A stretch of 64,000 nt of DNA from Candidatus Daviesbacteria bacterium (lineage in GTDB: Bacteria; Patescibacteria; Microgenomatia; Daviesbacterales; UBA10151): the NCBI GenBank assembly GCA_028687915.1, contig JAQTZF010000001.1, positions 434,001 through 498,000 of the forward strand. Reading direction: 5' to 3'. Each line of letters opens with the position of its first letter. The first letter of the stretch is position 1. Positions 16,197 through 27,000 of the stretch are shown here, piece by piece. The notes under the pieces are model-generated. The model was not told where the DNA came from, ran no database searches, and was given only the letters and a program-made list of their open reading frames with translations. The translations under genes and the position numbers were made by a program.

Positions 16197-17885
16197 ATGA
16201 AAAAAATAGTAGATTTATATAAAAGTCCTTTAGCTATCTTTGTATTATTAATTGTATTCACTGTACCCAGCTTTTTTCCACTGCTTCGCCCAGGATTTTT
16301 TCCAATGCAGGATGATTTGCAAGCGTTTAGAATCCAGCAAATGGATAAGTGCTTTGCTGATTTTCAAATTCCCTGCCGTTGGGTGCCTGATGCTGGCTAT
16401 CAGTATGGTTACCCGCAGTTTATATATTATCCGCCGAGTGTATATTATTTAGGCGAATTCTTTCATTTAATAGGCTTTCAGATTATAGATGCAGTAAAAA
16501 TATTATTTATTTTAGGATTTGTTTTAGCAGCCATCACAATGTTTATTCTTCTTAGGAGCTTGTTTGGTATTTTTCCGGCGTTTGTTGGCAGTCTTTTATA
16601 TACATATGCTCCGTATCGTGCGGTGGATGTATATGTTAGGGGAGCTATGAGTGAATTTTGGTCATTTGTTTTTTTTCCACTAATTTTTTGGTCTCTTTAT
16701 AAATTAATTAAATCAAACAAGAATAAATACCTTATCTGGACAGCTATTTCGATTGGGTTGTTGCTTCTTACACACAATTTGATGTCTCTAATCTTTATTC
16801 CAATTTCTGCAATTTGGGGAATATTCTGGATTGTTTTAGAAAGAAATTGGAAAGTGCTTCCTAGAGTTATTTTTGCAGGGTTATTAGGATTGGTTTTGGC
16901 TGCGTTTTTTACTTTACCTGTGGTCTTTGAAAAACAATACGCGCATACAGAATCAATGCTAGGGGGGTATTTTGATTATAGGCAGCATTTTGTGGATATT
17001 AATCAGCTGTTTTTATCTAATCATTGGGGTTACGGTTCTTCCTGGCTGGGGCCAAATGATAACTTAGACCTCTCAACGGGGACTGTGCATGCAGCAGCAG
17101 GGCTTTTGGCATTATTTTGTGCAATATATTTTTATAAAAAAAATAGAAGAATTGCTTTATTAACTATAGTTTTGTTTGTTGTAGACCTTTTTGTTCTTTT
17201 TATGACACATCAAAAATCCAGCTTTATTTGGGATTTTTTACCACCACTTTGGTATCTACAATTTCCATGGAGATTATTGGCTAATAGTGTCTTTATTCTT
17301 TCAGTGCTTTCTGCCATAGCGATATATTTACTTAAAAACAAGGAGCTGAAAGTAATATTAGGTGTTCTTCTAATATCCTTAGTGATGGTTATGCACCTAA
17401 GTTTTTTTCAACCTTCCAGATGGCTTGAGATGTCCGATCAGGAAAAATTTTCGGGGAAAAGTTGGGAGAAACAATTAACTGTCAGTATTTTTGATTATCT
17501 ACCAATCTATGCTAAGCTTCCACCTACTAGTAGAGCACCTGATTTCCCCGAAATTATGGATGGAAAAACAAACTTTTTAAGTTATAAAAAGGGAAGTGAT
17601 TTTCAAATTGGAAAAGTAGTAGTAGAAAATAAAGCAAATTTAAGGCTGCCTTTATTTGATTTTCCTGGTATGGTGGTAACAGTAGATGGGAAAGTGGTTC
17701 CTCACTGGCATAATGATTGCAGAAATCAAGAATTTTGCTTGGGTCTTATAAGTGTTGATGTCGACTCGGGCGAGCATATAATAGAAGCAAGGTTAAAAAA
17801 TACTCCAATTAGGGCACTGGGAAATCTGTTAACAATTGGTGGAATTATTATCCTGGGTTTATTGTTTTGGAAGAGTAGGGATTAA
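16197..17885 (+). CDS. PTPS-related GT-C-like membrane protein, copy 1
   Basis: This 562-residue protein belongs to the polytopic family labelled '6-pyruvoyl-tetrahydropterin synthase related' (PF10131), which despite the name is a GT-C-like membrane family. Diagnostic segments are MQDDLQAFRI (Asp39-Asp40), IPCRWVPDAGYQYGYPQF from residue 58, VDVYVRGAMSE near 143-153 and a THNLMS loop. About ten membrane segments are followed by an outer beta-rich tail with FDFPGMVVTVDGK and one last helix. It is the first of three consecutive paralogues. The DD pair is the likely catalytic acid; the reaction is unproven. Confidence 0.78.
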   Translation: MKKIVDLYKSPLAIFVLLIVFTVPSFFPLLRPGFFPMQDDLQAFRIQQMDKCFADFQIPCRWVPDAGYQYGYPQFIYYPPSVYYLGEFFHLIGFQIIDAVKILFILGFVLAAITMFILLRSLFGIFPAFVGSLLYTYAPYRAVDVYVRGAMSEFWSFVFFPLIFWSLYKLIKSNKNKYLIWTAISIGLLLLTHNLMSLIFIPISAIWGIFWIVLERNWKVLPRVIFAGLLGLVLAAFFTLPVVFEKQYAHTESMLGGYFDYRQHFVDINQLFLSNHWGYGSSWLGPNDNLDLSTGTVHAAAGLLALFCAIYFYKKNRRIALLTIVLFVVDLFVLFMTHQKSSFIWDFLPPLWYLQFPWRLLANSVFILSVLSAIAIYLLKNKELKVILGVLLISLVMVMHLSFFQPSRWLEMSDQEKFSGKSWEKQLTVSIFDYLPIYAKLPPTSRAPDFPEIMDGKTNFLSYKKGSDFQIGKVVVENKANLRLPLFDFPGMVVTVDGKVVPHWHNDCRNQEFCLGLISVDVDSGEHIIEARLKNTPIRALGNLLTIGGIIILGLLFWKSRD

Positions 17886-17891
17886 GAAGTT

Positions 17892-19559
17892 ATGAAGAAA
17901 TTATTTTTGGATTACTGGGTATTTTTATTGTTAGCTGTTTTTGTGGCCATTATTTCATGGCCACTTTTTCAGCGTGGTTATTTTTCCCATCATGATGATT
18001 TACAGGTAATGCGTATTTATGAAATGAGGCGTTGTTTAACAGATCTTCAAATCCCCTGCCGTTGGGTGCCTGATATGGGTTACGGTAATGGATTTCCACT
18101 TTTTAATTACTATAGTGCCCTACCTTATTATATAGGAGCACTATTTAGCTTTTTAGTAGGATATATTTGGGCAGCCAAAATTTTATTTTTTATTCCATTG
18201 GCTTTGGGTGGTATTTCTATATTTCTATTAGGTAAAGAATTGTTTGGTAAAATTGCTGGAATAGTTGTTGCAGGATTATTTTTATTGGCTCCTTATAGAG
18301 CATTAGAGTTATATGTACGGGGGGCAGTTGCAGAAAGCTTTGGTCTGGCAATTGTACCATTAGTTTTTTACTTTATTCTTAAATTAATTAGACAAGCGAC
18401 TTTAAAGAACTTTTTAGGAGTTTCAATTTCTTTAGCAGCGTTTTTAATTAGTCATAATATTATGACATTGTTTTTTGTACCGATTATTTTTCTTTGGTCA
18501 GTATACTTTTTGTATTTAGAAAGACCAAAAAAGGCATGGCTTTTATTTATAAGTTTAGCATTGGGTTTTGGTTTGGCTTCCTTTTTTATCCTACCGGCAT
18601 TTTTTGAAAAATTATTAGTCCAGTCAGAAGCTTTAAAAAGTATGGATCTTAATTATAGGGCGAATTATGTAAGTCTTAACCAAATCTTTTTGGATCGCCA
18701 TTGGGGATATGGCACCATGATAAATGATAATATATCTTTTCAAATTGGTTGGCCTCACTGGTGGTTAGTTGCAATTACTATTCCATTATTGGGGGTAGGC
18801 TTGGTTTTTCGTAAATTAAAGTTCAGGCAGGTTAGATCAGCACTCTTTCTACTTGTTGTTTTTGTTGCTTCAGTATTCATGACACATAATAGATCTGCCT
18901 TTATATGGGAGAGGATCAGTATTTTAGAGTATGCTCAATTTCCCTGGAGATTTTTATCTTTGATAATTTTTTCTGCAAGCCTAATAGGTGGTTTCTTAAT
19001 AGCTCTCTTAAAGAATAATAAACAAAGATATTTTTTAGCACTAGTAATTATTTGTACAACATTACTTCTAAACTGGAGTTATTTTATACCGGAAAAATTT
19101 TATCCCAATTTAACTGATCAGGAAAAGTTATCAGGACGCTTATGGGAAGATCAACAAAAAGCTGCAATTTTAGATTATTTACCCAAAACAGCTTATGAAC
19201 CCAGAGAGAAGGCTCCTAGTAATCCCATGCTAATTTCGGGAAATGCTGAAATTAGTGCATTTTCAAATTATTCAAATAGATGGTCTTTTGAAACAACTGT
19301 TAAAAAGCCTTCAACTATTGAGTTGCCTGTTTTTGACTTTCCTAACTGGCAAGTAAAAGTTAATGGAAAAAATTATCCACATTCAAATCAAAATTATTTA
19401 GGTAGGATCAGTATTAATTTGCCTGAAGGAATGTATAAGGTAGAGGGGTATTTTCATAATACTCCAATTAGAACATTGGCTAATATAGTATCCTTAGTAT
19501 CCTTATGTCTATTAATTATAATGTCCATTTATGGTAAATCTAAAAAAATATTTATCTAA
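17892..19559 (+). CDS. PTPS-related GT-C-like membrane protein, copy 2
   Basis: This 555-residue paralogue of the preceding gene starts 6 nt after its stop. It shows HHDDLQVMRIYEMRRCL (Asp35-Asp36), IPCRWVPDMGYGNGFPLF, LELYVRGAVAES and SHNIMTL in the same order, and the tail motif FDFPNWQVKVNGK. The IPCRWVPD segment is identical to that of copy 1, pointing to a fairly recent duplication of these two relative to copy 3. Confidence 0.78.
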   Translation: MKKLFLDYWVFLLLAVFVAIISWPLFQRGYFSHHDDLQVMRIYEMRRCLTDLQIPCRWVPDMGYGNGFPLFNYYSALPYYIGALFSFLVGYIWAAKILFFIPLALGGISIFLLGKELFGKIAGIVVAGLFLLAPYRALELYVRGAVAESFGLAIVPLVFYFILKLIRQATLKNFLGVSISLAAFLISHNIMTLFFVPIIFLWSVYFLYLERPKKAWLLFISLALGFGLASFFILPAFFEKLLVQSEALKSMDLNYRANYVSLNQIFLDRHWGYGTMINDNISFQIGWPHWWLVAITIPLLGVGLVFRKLKFRQVRSALFLLVVFVASVFMTHNRSAFIWERISILEYAQFPWRFLSLIIFSASLIGGFLIALLKNNKQRYFLALVIICTTLLLNWSYFIPEKFYPNLTDQEKLSGRLWEDQQKAAILDYLPKTAYEPREKAPSNPMLISGNAEISAFSNYSNRWSFETTVKKPSTIELPVFDFPNWQVKVNGKNYPHSNQNYLGRISINLPEGMYKVEGYFHNTPIRTLANIVSLVSLCLLIIMSIYGKSKKIFI

Positions 19560-21228
19560 TCATCTTTGGATTTTAATTGTACCTTTAAGCTTTTTTGCCA
19601 TAAGGGCACTTTTAGTACCTGGTTTTTATGGTGCCTCAGATGATTTACATATTGCATGGTTATTTGAACTTGATCGTTTAGTAAAATTGGGTCAATTTCC
19701 ACCCCGTTTTGTGCCTGATTTAAGTTATAGTTTTGGGTATCCTTTATTTAATTTTGTGTTTCCATTGCCTTTTTATCTTGCTGAGGTTTTTCATTTAATT
19801 GGTTTTAGCTTGGTGGATAGTATTAAAGCAGTATTTTTATTGAGTGTGCCCTTATCCGGAGTGTTAATGTATCAATTCTTAAAAACGTTTACTTCAAAAA
19901 GTTTAAGTTTAGCTGGCGCTATTATGTACATGTATAGCCCGTACAGATCAACAGATATTTATATTAGGGGAGCCATTGGAGAAATAGTTGCTTTTATCTT
20001 TTTGCCCCTTGCCGCATTGTCGATTACAAATCTTTTTGCAAGGAGTAATGACTCTAAACAATTTATAAATCTTCGTTGGATTGGAATTGGAGCTTTTGCT
20101 TTTGCTGGCTTAGTTCTAACACATAATATAGCAGCTTATATGTTTATGCCACTCCTTTTTATTTTAGCAGTAGCAAAATTAATATCCATTAAAAATTATT
20201 TACGCAATTTATTAAACTTATTTGCGGCTTTTTTTCTTGGATTGATGATCAGTCTATATTTTTGGTTACCTGCTATACAGGATAGCAGTTTAATGAAATA
20301 TGATACTGTTTTTAATTTTGTTGACCATTTCCCAACCATAAAGCAATTAATAGTGCCTTATTGGGGATATGGGGCTTCTGTTGCTGGTCCAAATGATGGA
20401 ATGTCATTCTTTCTGGGGATGCCGACCTTGTTTATAATTGTAATCGGAATATTTTTGATAGGTCTAGCGTGGAAAAGATTTTCTGGAGACCAAAAAGTTG
20501 TTGTTGGCTGGGCAATAGCCTCATTATTAATAGCACTTATAATGATGAACTTTAGGTCAATATTAATTTGGCAGAAAGTACCATTAATTCCTTTCTTTCA
20601 ATTTCCGTGGAGATTTTTGATTATTACTACCTTTGCAGCACCTATTCTGGTAATAGCTTTTGATAAATTAAGATATCGTAATTTTGTAGCTCTAGTTATT
20701 TTAATATTAGTTTTAATTACCAACTTTAGTTCCTTTCACCCACAAGATTATTTAGGAAGGGGAGATAGCTATTATTTGAATAAATATATTCCATTGTCTA
20801 TTGCTAGTGAAGAATACTCAAAAACACAAGAAGAATATCTTAGGTTGCCGCTTGGTACTGTACAAAGGCCGGATAAAATATATCCGAGGGTTTTTCCGCA
20901 AACAGGTCAAATTATACAAGTTAAGGAGCTGGATAGCTTAACTGCATTAATCGACACTAATTCAAACGAAAAGTTTACACTAAATTATAATAAATATTAT
21001 TTTCCTGGTTGGTATGCAACAATTGATAACCAGGATGCTGATATTTCTGCAGGGGCTCCTTTTGGACAAATTCAAGTTGCAGTTCCTTCGGGAAGTCATG
21101 TAATAAAGATTGGCTTTGCTGAAACCAAACAAAAAATATTCTTAGATATAATTTCTGTTGTGGGTATCATTATTGCTGTTTTGTGTTGTATTAATCCAGA
21201 TATGATCAAAAAGTGGAAGACAACATAG
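19531..21228 (+). CDS. PTPS-related GT-C-like membrane protein, copy 3
   Basis: This 565-residue third paralogue has ASDDLHIAWLFELDRL (Asp37-Asp38), PPRFVPDLSYSFGYPLF, TDIYIRGAIGE and THNIAAY, and the outer tail motif YYFPGWYATIDNQ. PPRFVPD in place of CRWVPD sets it apart from copies 1 and 2, and it may use a different substrate. The gene overlaps copy 2 by 29 nt. A TATAAT at 19517-19522, inside the end of copy 2, ends 8 nt before this ATG and could be an internal promoter or chance. Confidence 0.77.
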   Translation: MVNLKKYLSNHLWILIVPLSFFAIRALLVPGFYGASDDLHIAWLFELDRLVKLGQFPPRFVPDLSYSFGYPLFNFVFPLPFYLAEVFHLIGFSLVDSIKAVFLLSVPLSGVLMYQFLKTFTSKSLSLAGAIMYMYSPYRSTDIYIRGAIGEIVAFIFLPLAALSITNLFARSNDSKQFINLRWIGIGAFAFAGLVLTHNIAAYMFMPLLFILAVAKLISIKNYLRNLLNLFAAFFLGLMISLYFWLPAIQDSSLMKYDTVFNFVDHFPTIKQLIVPYWGYGASVAGPNDGMSFFLGMPTLFIIVIGIFLIGLAWKRFSGDQKVVVGWAIASLLIALIMMNFRSILIWQKVPLIPFFQFPWRFLIITTFAAPILVIAFDKLRYRNFVALVILILVLITNFSSFHPQDYLGRGDSYYLNKYIPLSIASEEYSKTQEEYLRLPLGTVQRPDKIYPRVFPQTGQIIQVKELDSLTALIDTNSNEKFTLNYNKYYFPGWYATIDNQDADISAGAPFGQIQVAVPSGSHVIKIGFAETKQKIFLDIISVVGIIIAVLCCINPDMIKKWKTT

Positions 21229-21252
21229 AATGAATGTATTATTATTTATTGT

Positions 21253-22512
21253 ATGAAGATTAACAAATATATATTAATTTTAGTTTTAGGTATTACTTTA
21301 AGATTAGTCCTTTCTTTAAGTAGCTATCACTCAGATGTTGCAGCACTTACTTTTGCAGGTCAGGTAATAACTCAAGGGCACATACTAGATTTCTATGATT
21401 ACTTACCAAACTTGCCACAGTCTGCAGAAATTTTAAAGGTATTTCCAACCTCCCTTTTTAATTATCCTCCTTTGGTTTATTTATTAATAAGTGTTCCAGC
21501 TACTGCATTTTTATTTTTAATTAATTCGACTTTTGAACAAACCTTTATTTTCAATATTGCCCAAGCATTTGGAGACCTTAATTTATTCGCCCAGCTGATT
21601 TTGTTTAAGTTGCCGTATCTTGTTTATGATTTAATAATTGCTCTTCTTATAATGAAGATTTTGCAAACACCAAAGGAGCGTTTATTGGGCTTTGCACTTT
21701 GGATGTTCAATCCCGTAAGTTTGTATGCTACCTATATGATTGGGCAGTTTGATATTGTCCCAACTTTTTTTGTTGTCATTTCCTTATTTCTTGTTAGTTC
21801 TAAAATCCCAATAACAAATAAGAGGTTGTTGTTTGCAGCTTTAATGCTTGGATTTGGTGCAGCTGTTAAGATTTTCCCGTTATTCTTTTTAGTACCGGTC
21901 GCGTCGCTTACTAATAGTTGGAAAACGAGAATCCAAATATTTATTGTAGGGTTTTCTCCGTATATTTTAAGTCTGCTGCCATTTATTTTCTCGAAAGGAT
22001 TTAGGTCGAGTGCTCTTGTGGCAAACCAGACTCTTAAAAGTCTTTATCCTCAAATTCCAGTTTCTGGTGGGGAAAGTATATTACTCTTTGTAACTTTGTT
22101 AATTTTTATTTATATTGTTATGTTAAAAAAGAAAGGGTTGGAAAACATAGTTTGGCAAAGATATTTAATTGCCATCCTACCTTTTTATATTTTTACGCAT
22201 TTTCATCCACAGTGGTTTATTTGGGTTACTCCAATATTGATAATAGAATTAGTTAGAAATAGATTTCAAAACCTTTTTGTAGTATTAATTATGTTATTTA
22301 GCTTTATAGGATCGCTTTTCTTTTATGACCCGGGATTAAATATAAACCTTTTTGCTCCAATTATTCCATCTTTGTATAATGGACCATCAATATGGCAGAT
22401 ACTAAATATAAATATTGATTATAACTTTTGGAGAAGCATTCTACAAAGTTTATTTGTAGGAGCTGCTCTTTACTATTTGTACCTATATTTCCCTAGAAAA
22501 GATGAGCAATGA
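21253..22512 (+). CDS. GT-C mannosyltransferase-like membrane protein (GT87/DUF2029-like)
   Basis: This 419-residue polytopic protein has a first-loop YHSDVAALTF with Asp28, FNYPPLVYLL, then FNPVSLYATYMIGQFDIVP and a FGAAVKIFPLFFL helix. These resemble GT87/DUF2029 polyprenyl-phosphate-dependent mannosyltransferases. It lacks the long soluble C-terminal tail seen in most neighbouring GT-C proteins. It overlaps the flippase gene by 11 nt, so the two are co-translated. The exact GT family is uncertain; GT-C membership is fairly sure. Confidence 0.65.
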   Translation: MKINKYILILVLGITLRLVLSLSSYHSDVAALTFAGQVITQGHILDFYDYLPNLPQSAEILKVFPTSLFNYPPLVYLLISVPATAFLFLINSTFEQTFIFNIAQAFGDLNLFAQLILFKLPYLVYDLIIALLIMKILQTPKERLLGFALWMFNPVSLYATYMIGQFDIVPTFFVVISLFLVSSKIPITNKRLLFAALMLGFGAAVKIFPLFFLVPVASLTNSWKTRIQIFIVGFSPYILSLLPFIFSKGFRSSALVANQTLKSLYPQIPVSGGESILLFVTLLIFIYIVMLKKKGLENIVWQRYLIAILPFYIFTHFHPQWFIWVTPILIIELVRNRFQNLFVVLIMLFSFIGSLFFYDPGLNINLFAPIIPSLYNGPSIWQILNINIDYNFWRSILQSLFVGAALYYLYLYFPRKDEQ

Positions 22513-24004
22513 TATAGATTCCAGTGAACATTTTGATGCTACTTCTGAAATAACATTAGACTTAGTAAAAAAACGTGCTATTAAGGGTGTGGCTGCATTA
22601 ACAGGCCGAACAATCTTTACCCAAGTGGTAGGGTTAATTGCCACATTCTTGTTAACTCTTTTTCTAACTCCAAATCAATTTGGTGTTTATTTTATTGTTA
22701 GCGCTGCGGTTAACTTTTTTAATTATTTTGCTGATATAGGTCTGGGAGCAGCAGTAATTCAAAAGAGAGAAACTTTAACCAGGAAAGATTTAGAAACAAC
22801 TTTTACCATCCAAAGCATTCTTGTTATTTCGCTTGTTGTAATTATTATATTGATAACTCCCCTTCTTAAAGAGTGGCAGCATTTAGATCAGGAATCTGTT
22901 TATTTATTGTGGGCTTTGGCAGCGGGGCTGCTACTATCTTCTTTTAAAAGTATACCCTCACTACTGCTAGAGCGGGAGCTGGATTTTAATAAGTTGGTTT
23001 TGCCGCAAATAATTGAGTTTCTATTGTTTCAAGTGATTGCCGTAGTATTGGCCTGGCAGGGGTTTGGGGTAACAAGTTATACAGTCGCAGTTATTGTAAG
23101 TAGAATTGCTGGACTGGTAATAATTTTTGTAGTTCGCCCATGGCGGCCAGGTATTGCTTTTGATATAGATGCACTAAAGGGTTTATTGCGTTTTGGTTTA
23201 CCATATCAAATAAACATCTTCCTAGCTTCTATAAAAGATGATGGTATGACAGTTGTATTAGGTGGAATTTTAGGTCCAGCCAATATCGGTTTACTGGGAT
23301 GGGCGCAGAAATGGGCTACAGCTCCGTTGCGATTCTTTATGGACCAGGTCATAAAGGTTACTTTTCCTGCTTTTTCCCGTATGCAGGATTCTAAACAACA
23401 GCTTGCCAATGCTGTTTCGAAATCAATTTTCTTTATTGATGTATTAGTTTTTCCAGCTGTTGTAGGATTGGTATTATTGTCGCCTATTTTGGTTGAAATT
23501 ATCCCTAAGTATGGTAAATGGCAACCAGCCTTATTTGCTTTAGCTGTAATTTCAATAAACACGCTCTTGGCTTCCTGGACTACACCTTTAATTAATGCAC
23601 TCAATGCTATTGGAAAAATAAAAATAACATTCCGCTTGATGATTATGTGGACAGTGCTAACCTGGATCTTTGTTCCCGGTCTTGCATACTTTTATCAAGT
23701 CAACGGTGCAGCTGTAGGTTATGCTTTGGTTGGTGTAAGTTCTATGGTTGCTGTGTGGGTAGCTTTTAGATATATTCGGATTAATATTTGGGAATCTATA
23801 GGCATACCTTTTATATGTTCGGTTTTGATGGGAATTGTTTTATTTTTCGGAAGATCGATCCTGCCTTGGTCTTGGGGGACTGTTATTATCTTAATTATAG
23901 CTGCTATATTTGTTTACGCGGTTTCCCTTTTTCTTTTGGTGGGATCAGTGATTATGGAGGATATCAAGAAAATTTTGCTTAATTCAAAGGAGAAAACTAA
24001 TTAG
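22502..24004 (+). CDS. Wzx-like polysaccharide flippase (MOP superfamily)
   Basis: This 500-residue protein has about fourteen membrane segments and a cytosolic N-terminal tail of about 30 residues. The start of the transport domain (VAALTGRTIFTQVVGL), the FGVYFIVSAAVNFFNYFADIGLGAAVIQ segment between 60 and 90, and PLRFFMDQVIKVTFPAFSRMQ match oligosaccharide flippases of the Polysacc_synt_3 type. They move undecaprenyl-diphosphate-linked repeat units outward. It is the only such flippase in the window, though the locus has many glycosyltransferases on both sides. No Wzy-type polymerase is evident next to it. Confidence 0.87.
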   Translation: MSNDIDSSEHFDATSEITLDLVKKRAIKGVAALTGRTIFTQVVGLIATFLLTLFLTPNQFGVYFIVSAAVNFFNYFADIGLGAAVIQKRETLTRKDLETTFTIQSILVISLVVIIILITPLLKEWQHLDQESVYLLWALAAGLLLSSFKSIPSLLLERELDFNKLVLPQIIEFLLFQVIAVVLAWQGFGVTSYTVAVIVSRIAGLVIIFVVRPWRPGIAFDIDALKGLLRFGLPYQINIFLASIKDDGMTVVLGGILGPANIGLLGWAQKWATAPLRFFMDQVIKVTFPAFSRMQDSKQQLANAVSKSIFFIDVLVFPAVVGLVLLSPILVEIIPKYGKWQPALFALAVISINTLLASWTTPLINALNAIGKIKITFRLMIMWTVLTWIFVPGLAYFYQVNGAAVGYALVGVSSMVAVWVAFRYIRINIWESIGIPFICSVLMGIVLFFGRSILPWSWGTVIILIIAAIFVYAVSLFLLVGSVIMEDIKKILLNSKEKTN

Positions 24005-24015
24005 TATATAAAAGA

Positions 24016-27000
24016 ATGTTTAAAAAGCTTGTTTTTTGTTTAATTGTAGCTATATTTTTTTTCAATACACCAAATATTTTTGCTGCTGAAAATTCTTATG
24101 TTACTGTAGTAAATCCCATCAGAGGAAGTGATTTTTGGGATCAAAAAGGGCAAGAAGTAGAAACTGCGGTTTTGGGACAAATTAAAATATTAGATGAATT
24201 CAAAATTCCCGCTACTTTTTTAATTCGTTTTGATGCCTTTTCTTCGAATCAGCTTATAGATTCCTTAAAAAATATAACCCATGAAAAGGGTTTATTTCTT
24301 GAGGTCACACCTTCATGGGCCACTGCTGCAGGGGTGAAATACAGACAATCTCCTGTTTGGCATAATGCAGAGAGTGTTTTTTTAACTGGGTATGATATTG
24401 AGGAGCGAAAAAGGTTTATAGATAAAGCATTTGAAGAATTTAAAAAAGCTTTTGGCTCATACCCTAAATCAGTAGGGGCATGGTGGATTGACAGTTATTC
24501 TTTAGAATACATGCAAAATAAGTACAATATTGATGCTGTATTGATTGTTGCAGATCAATATTCTACTGATAATTATCAGATTTGGGGGCAGTACTTTGGG
24601 ACTCCATATTATCCAGCTAAGAAAAATGCTTTAGCTCCTGCCCAAAACACAAAAAATAAAATACCAGTTGTTGTAATGCAGTGGGCAACCAGAGACCCTA
24701 TTAATGGTTACGGAGAAGGGGTTATGGAAACAACCTACAGTTTACAAGCCAATGATTATATTGATTATCATCAACTTGGTTCCAATTATTTTACTAAACT
24801 CATTGATCTTTTTACCACCCAACCATATAACCAGGTTAACCATGTAGTGGTAGGTTTAGAAAATTCCTATAATTGGAAGACGTATCAATCAGAATATAGA
24901 AAACAAATAGAGTTACTAAAGAATCGAGCAGTTCAACGGCAGCTTTCTTTGGTAACAATGGAAGAATTTGCTAAATGGTACAAGTTAAAGTTTCCGGATG
25001 TTTCTCCGGCACAAATTATCATAGCAAATGACCCTTTGGGAACTTCTAAAAAGGTTGTCTGGTTTATGAACCAGTATTATCGAGCAGGGTGGTTTTACAA
25101 CCGGGATGGAAGTGTTTTTAGAGACATCAGACAATATGTGGAAGGACAAGTTGAGCCTTGTTATGAAGTTGCTTGTAAGCAGATTAATTTTGCTACTTTT
25201 TCTACACGGGTACTGGATGATGTTACTTATAAGGAAAAATTAATTTTAGATAAAGGTAAAATAGCAGATTTTATAGTTAAAGAAGATAAGGAGTTTGTTA
25301 TTAATTATACCAATGAAGCGGGAAGAAGAAGACAGATTTCTTTTTTGCCGCGAGATATTTCTATTGATGGTAAGGTCAGTTCTATAGACAGTTTAATTTT
25401 ACAAGCAAAAGAGTCAATAAGAGATGATAAAAAAATACAAGTTGAATTTTCACCAGATACTACTAAAAATTTCCAGGAACCACTCTCTGTTTTAGCTTTT
25501 AATATTATTAAATTTCTTATATTTATAATTATGGTTTTATTCATTCCGGGTTTTTCAGTAGTAAGATCACTAAAACAAGAGTCCTTAATTTTAAATATAT
25601 TTTTATCAATTTGTATAGGTTTTGTTGGTTTAGTCTTAGTTTCTTTTGTTGCCGGTTATTTAAAATTACCTTGGTTGGTTTTTGTTTATATAGGGAGTGT
25701 TTTGATAACCTTTTTCTTTAAAAAGAGATATTTAGGGTTATCTTTAAAACAAGTATCTTTTTCCAAAAATAATATTTTAATTTTAATTGTTCTAATTTTA
25801 GGTACGATTTTTCAGTCGCTTATTATGGTACGTTCAGGATGGGTGTATGATTTTGGAGTGGGTTTTTGGGGGCCAACAGGTCATGATATGGTTTGGCACC
25901 AAGCGTTGGTTAATCAATTAGTCAAGGCGGTTCCGCCTGAAAGTCCGATTTTGGCTGGAGAGACTTTAAACGGTTATCACTATTTTTTTGATTTGTTAGT
26001 AGCAGAAAGTTATAAGTTAACTAATATTTCTATATTAGATTTATTGTATCGATTTTTCCCAGTACTTTTTTCCTTATTATTAGGTATTGGAACTATTGGT
26101 TTACTAAATAAATTGACAACTAATAAAATAATTTCCTTAACCTCATTATACTTTGTTTATTTTGCTGGAAGCTTTGGTTGGATAGTAACTTATTTAAGAG
26201 ATAAAAGTATTAGCGGAGAATCAGTCTTTTGGGTGAATCAGCCAGTTTCCATGAATATTAATCCCCCATTCGCCATTTCATTGCTGCTTGTAATTACTAT
26301 AGTTTTATTGATAAATATACATAGACTTAATAAATCCACCTATAGCTATTTTTTATTAGTAATATTAATTGGTGTATTAGTGGAGTTTAAAGTTTATGCT
26401 GGTGTGGTGGCGATGGGCGGACTATTAATAATGGCTTTGTTAGAGGTGATAACAAAAAGAAGCTTTACCTACTTAAAAATCTTTTTACCTGCAGCTATTT
26501 TTTCTGCTGTATTATTTATTCCACAAAACAAGAATGCAGCAAGTCTGTTGGTGTTTTCTCCATTATGGTTTATTGATTCAATGATGGATTTTGCGGATAG
26601 AGTAGGGTGGAGTAAATTATCTGCTGCTCGGTTAGCGTATTTTGCTCGTGGCGAATGGTTAAAGTATATATCAATAGAAGCTTTATCACTGTTTATCTTT
26701 ATTGCAGGAAACTTGGGGATAAGAATATTATTGTTGTTTAAGATGCAAAGCTTGTTTAAAAGAAACTGGTGGCATATTTCTGAATATACATTTATGTTTT
26801 TTATGGGGTTAGTTTCTTTGACTATCCCATTGTTTTTCATTCAAAAAGGTAACCCCTGGAATACTATCCAATTTATCTATTATTTAGTTTACTTCGCAGC
26901 AATAGGTGCAAGCTTTGGTTTGTTTGTTATTTATAAAAGTTTACCAAAAGTATTGGGGGTAATTTTATTAGCGATGGTGATGGTAATTGCACCAGTCAAT

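Noticed and set aside
16197..21228. Pterin biosynthesis enzymes, suggested by the family name PTPS-related
   Set aside because: The proteins are polytopic membrane proteins with GT-C-like loops and sit among glycosyltransferases; the family name is historical and gives no support for pterin chemistry.
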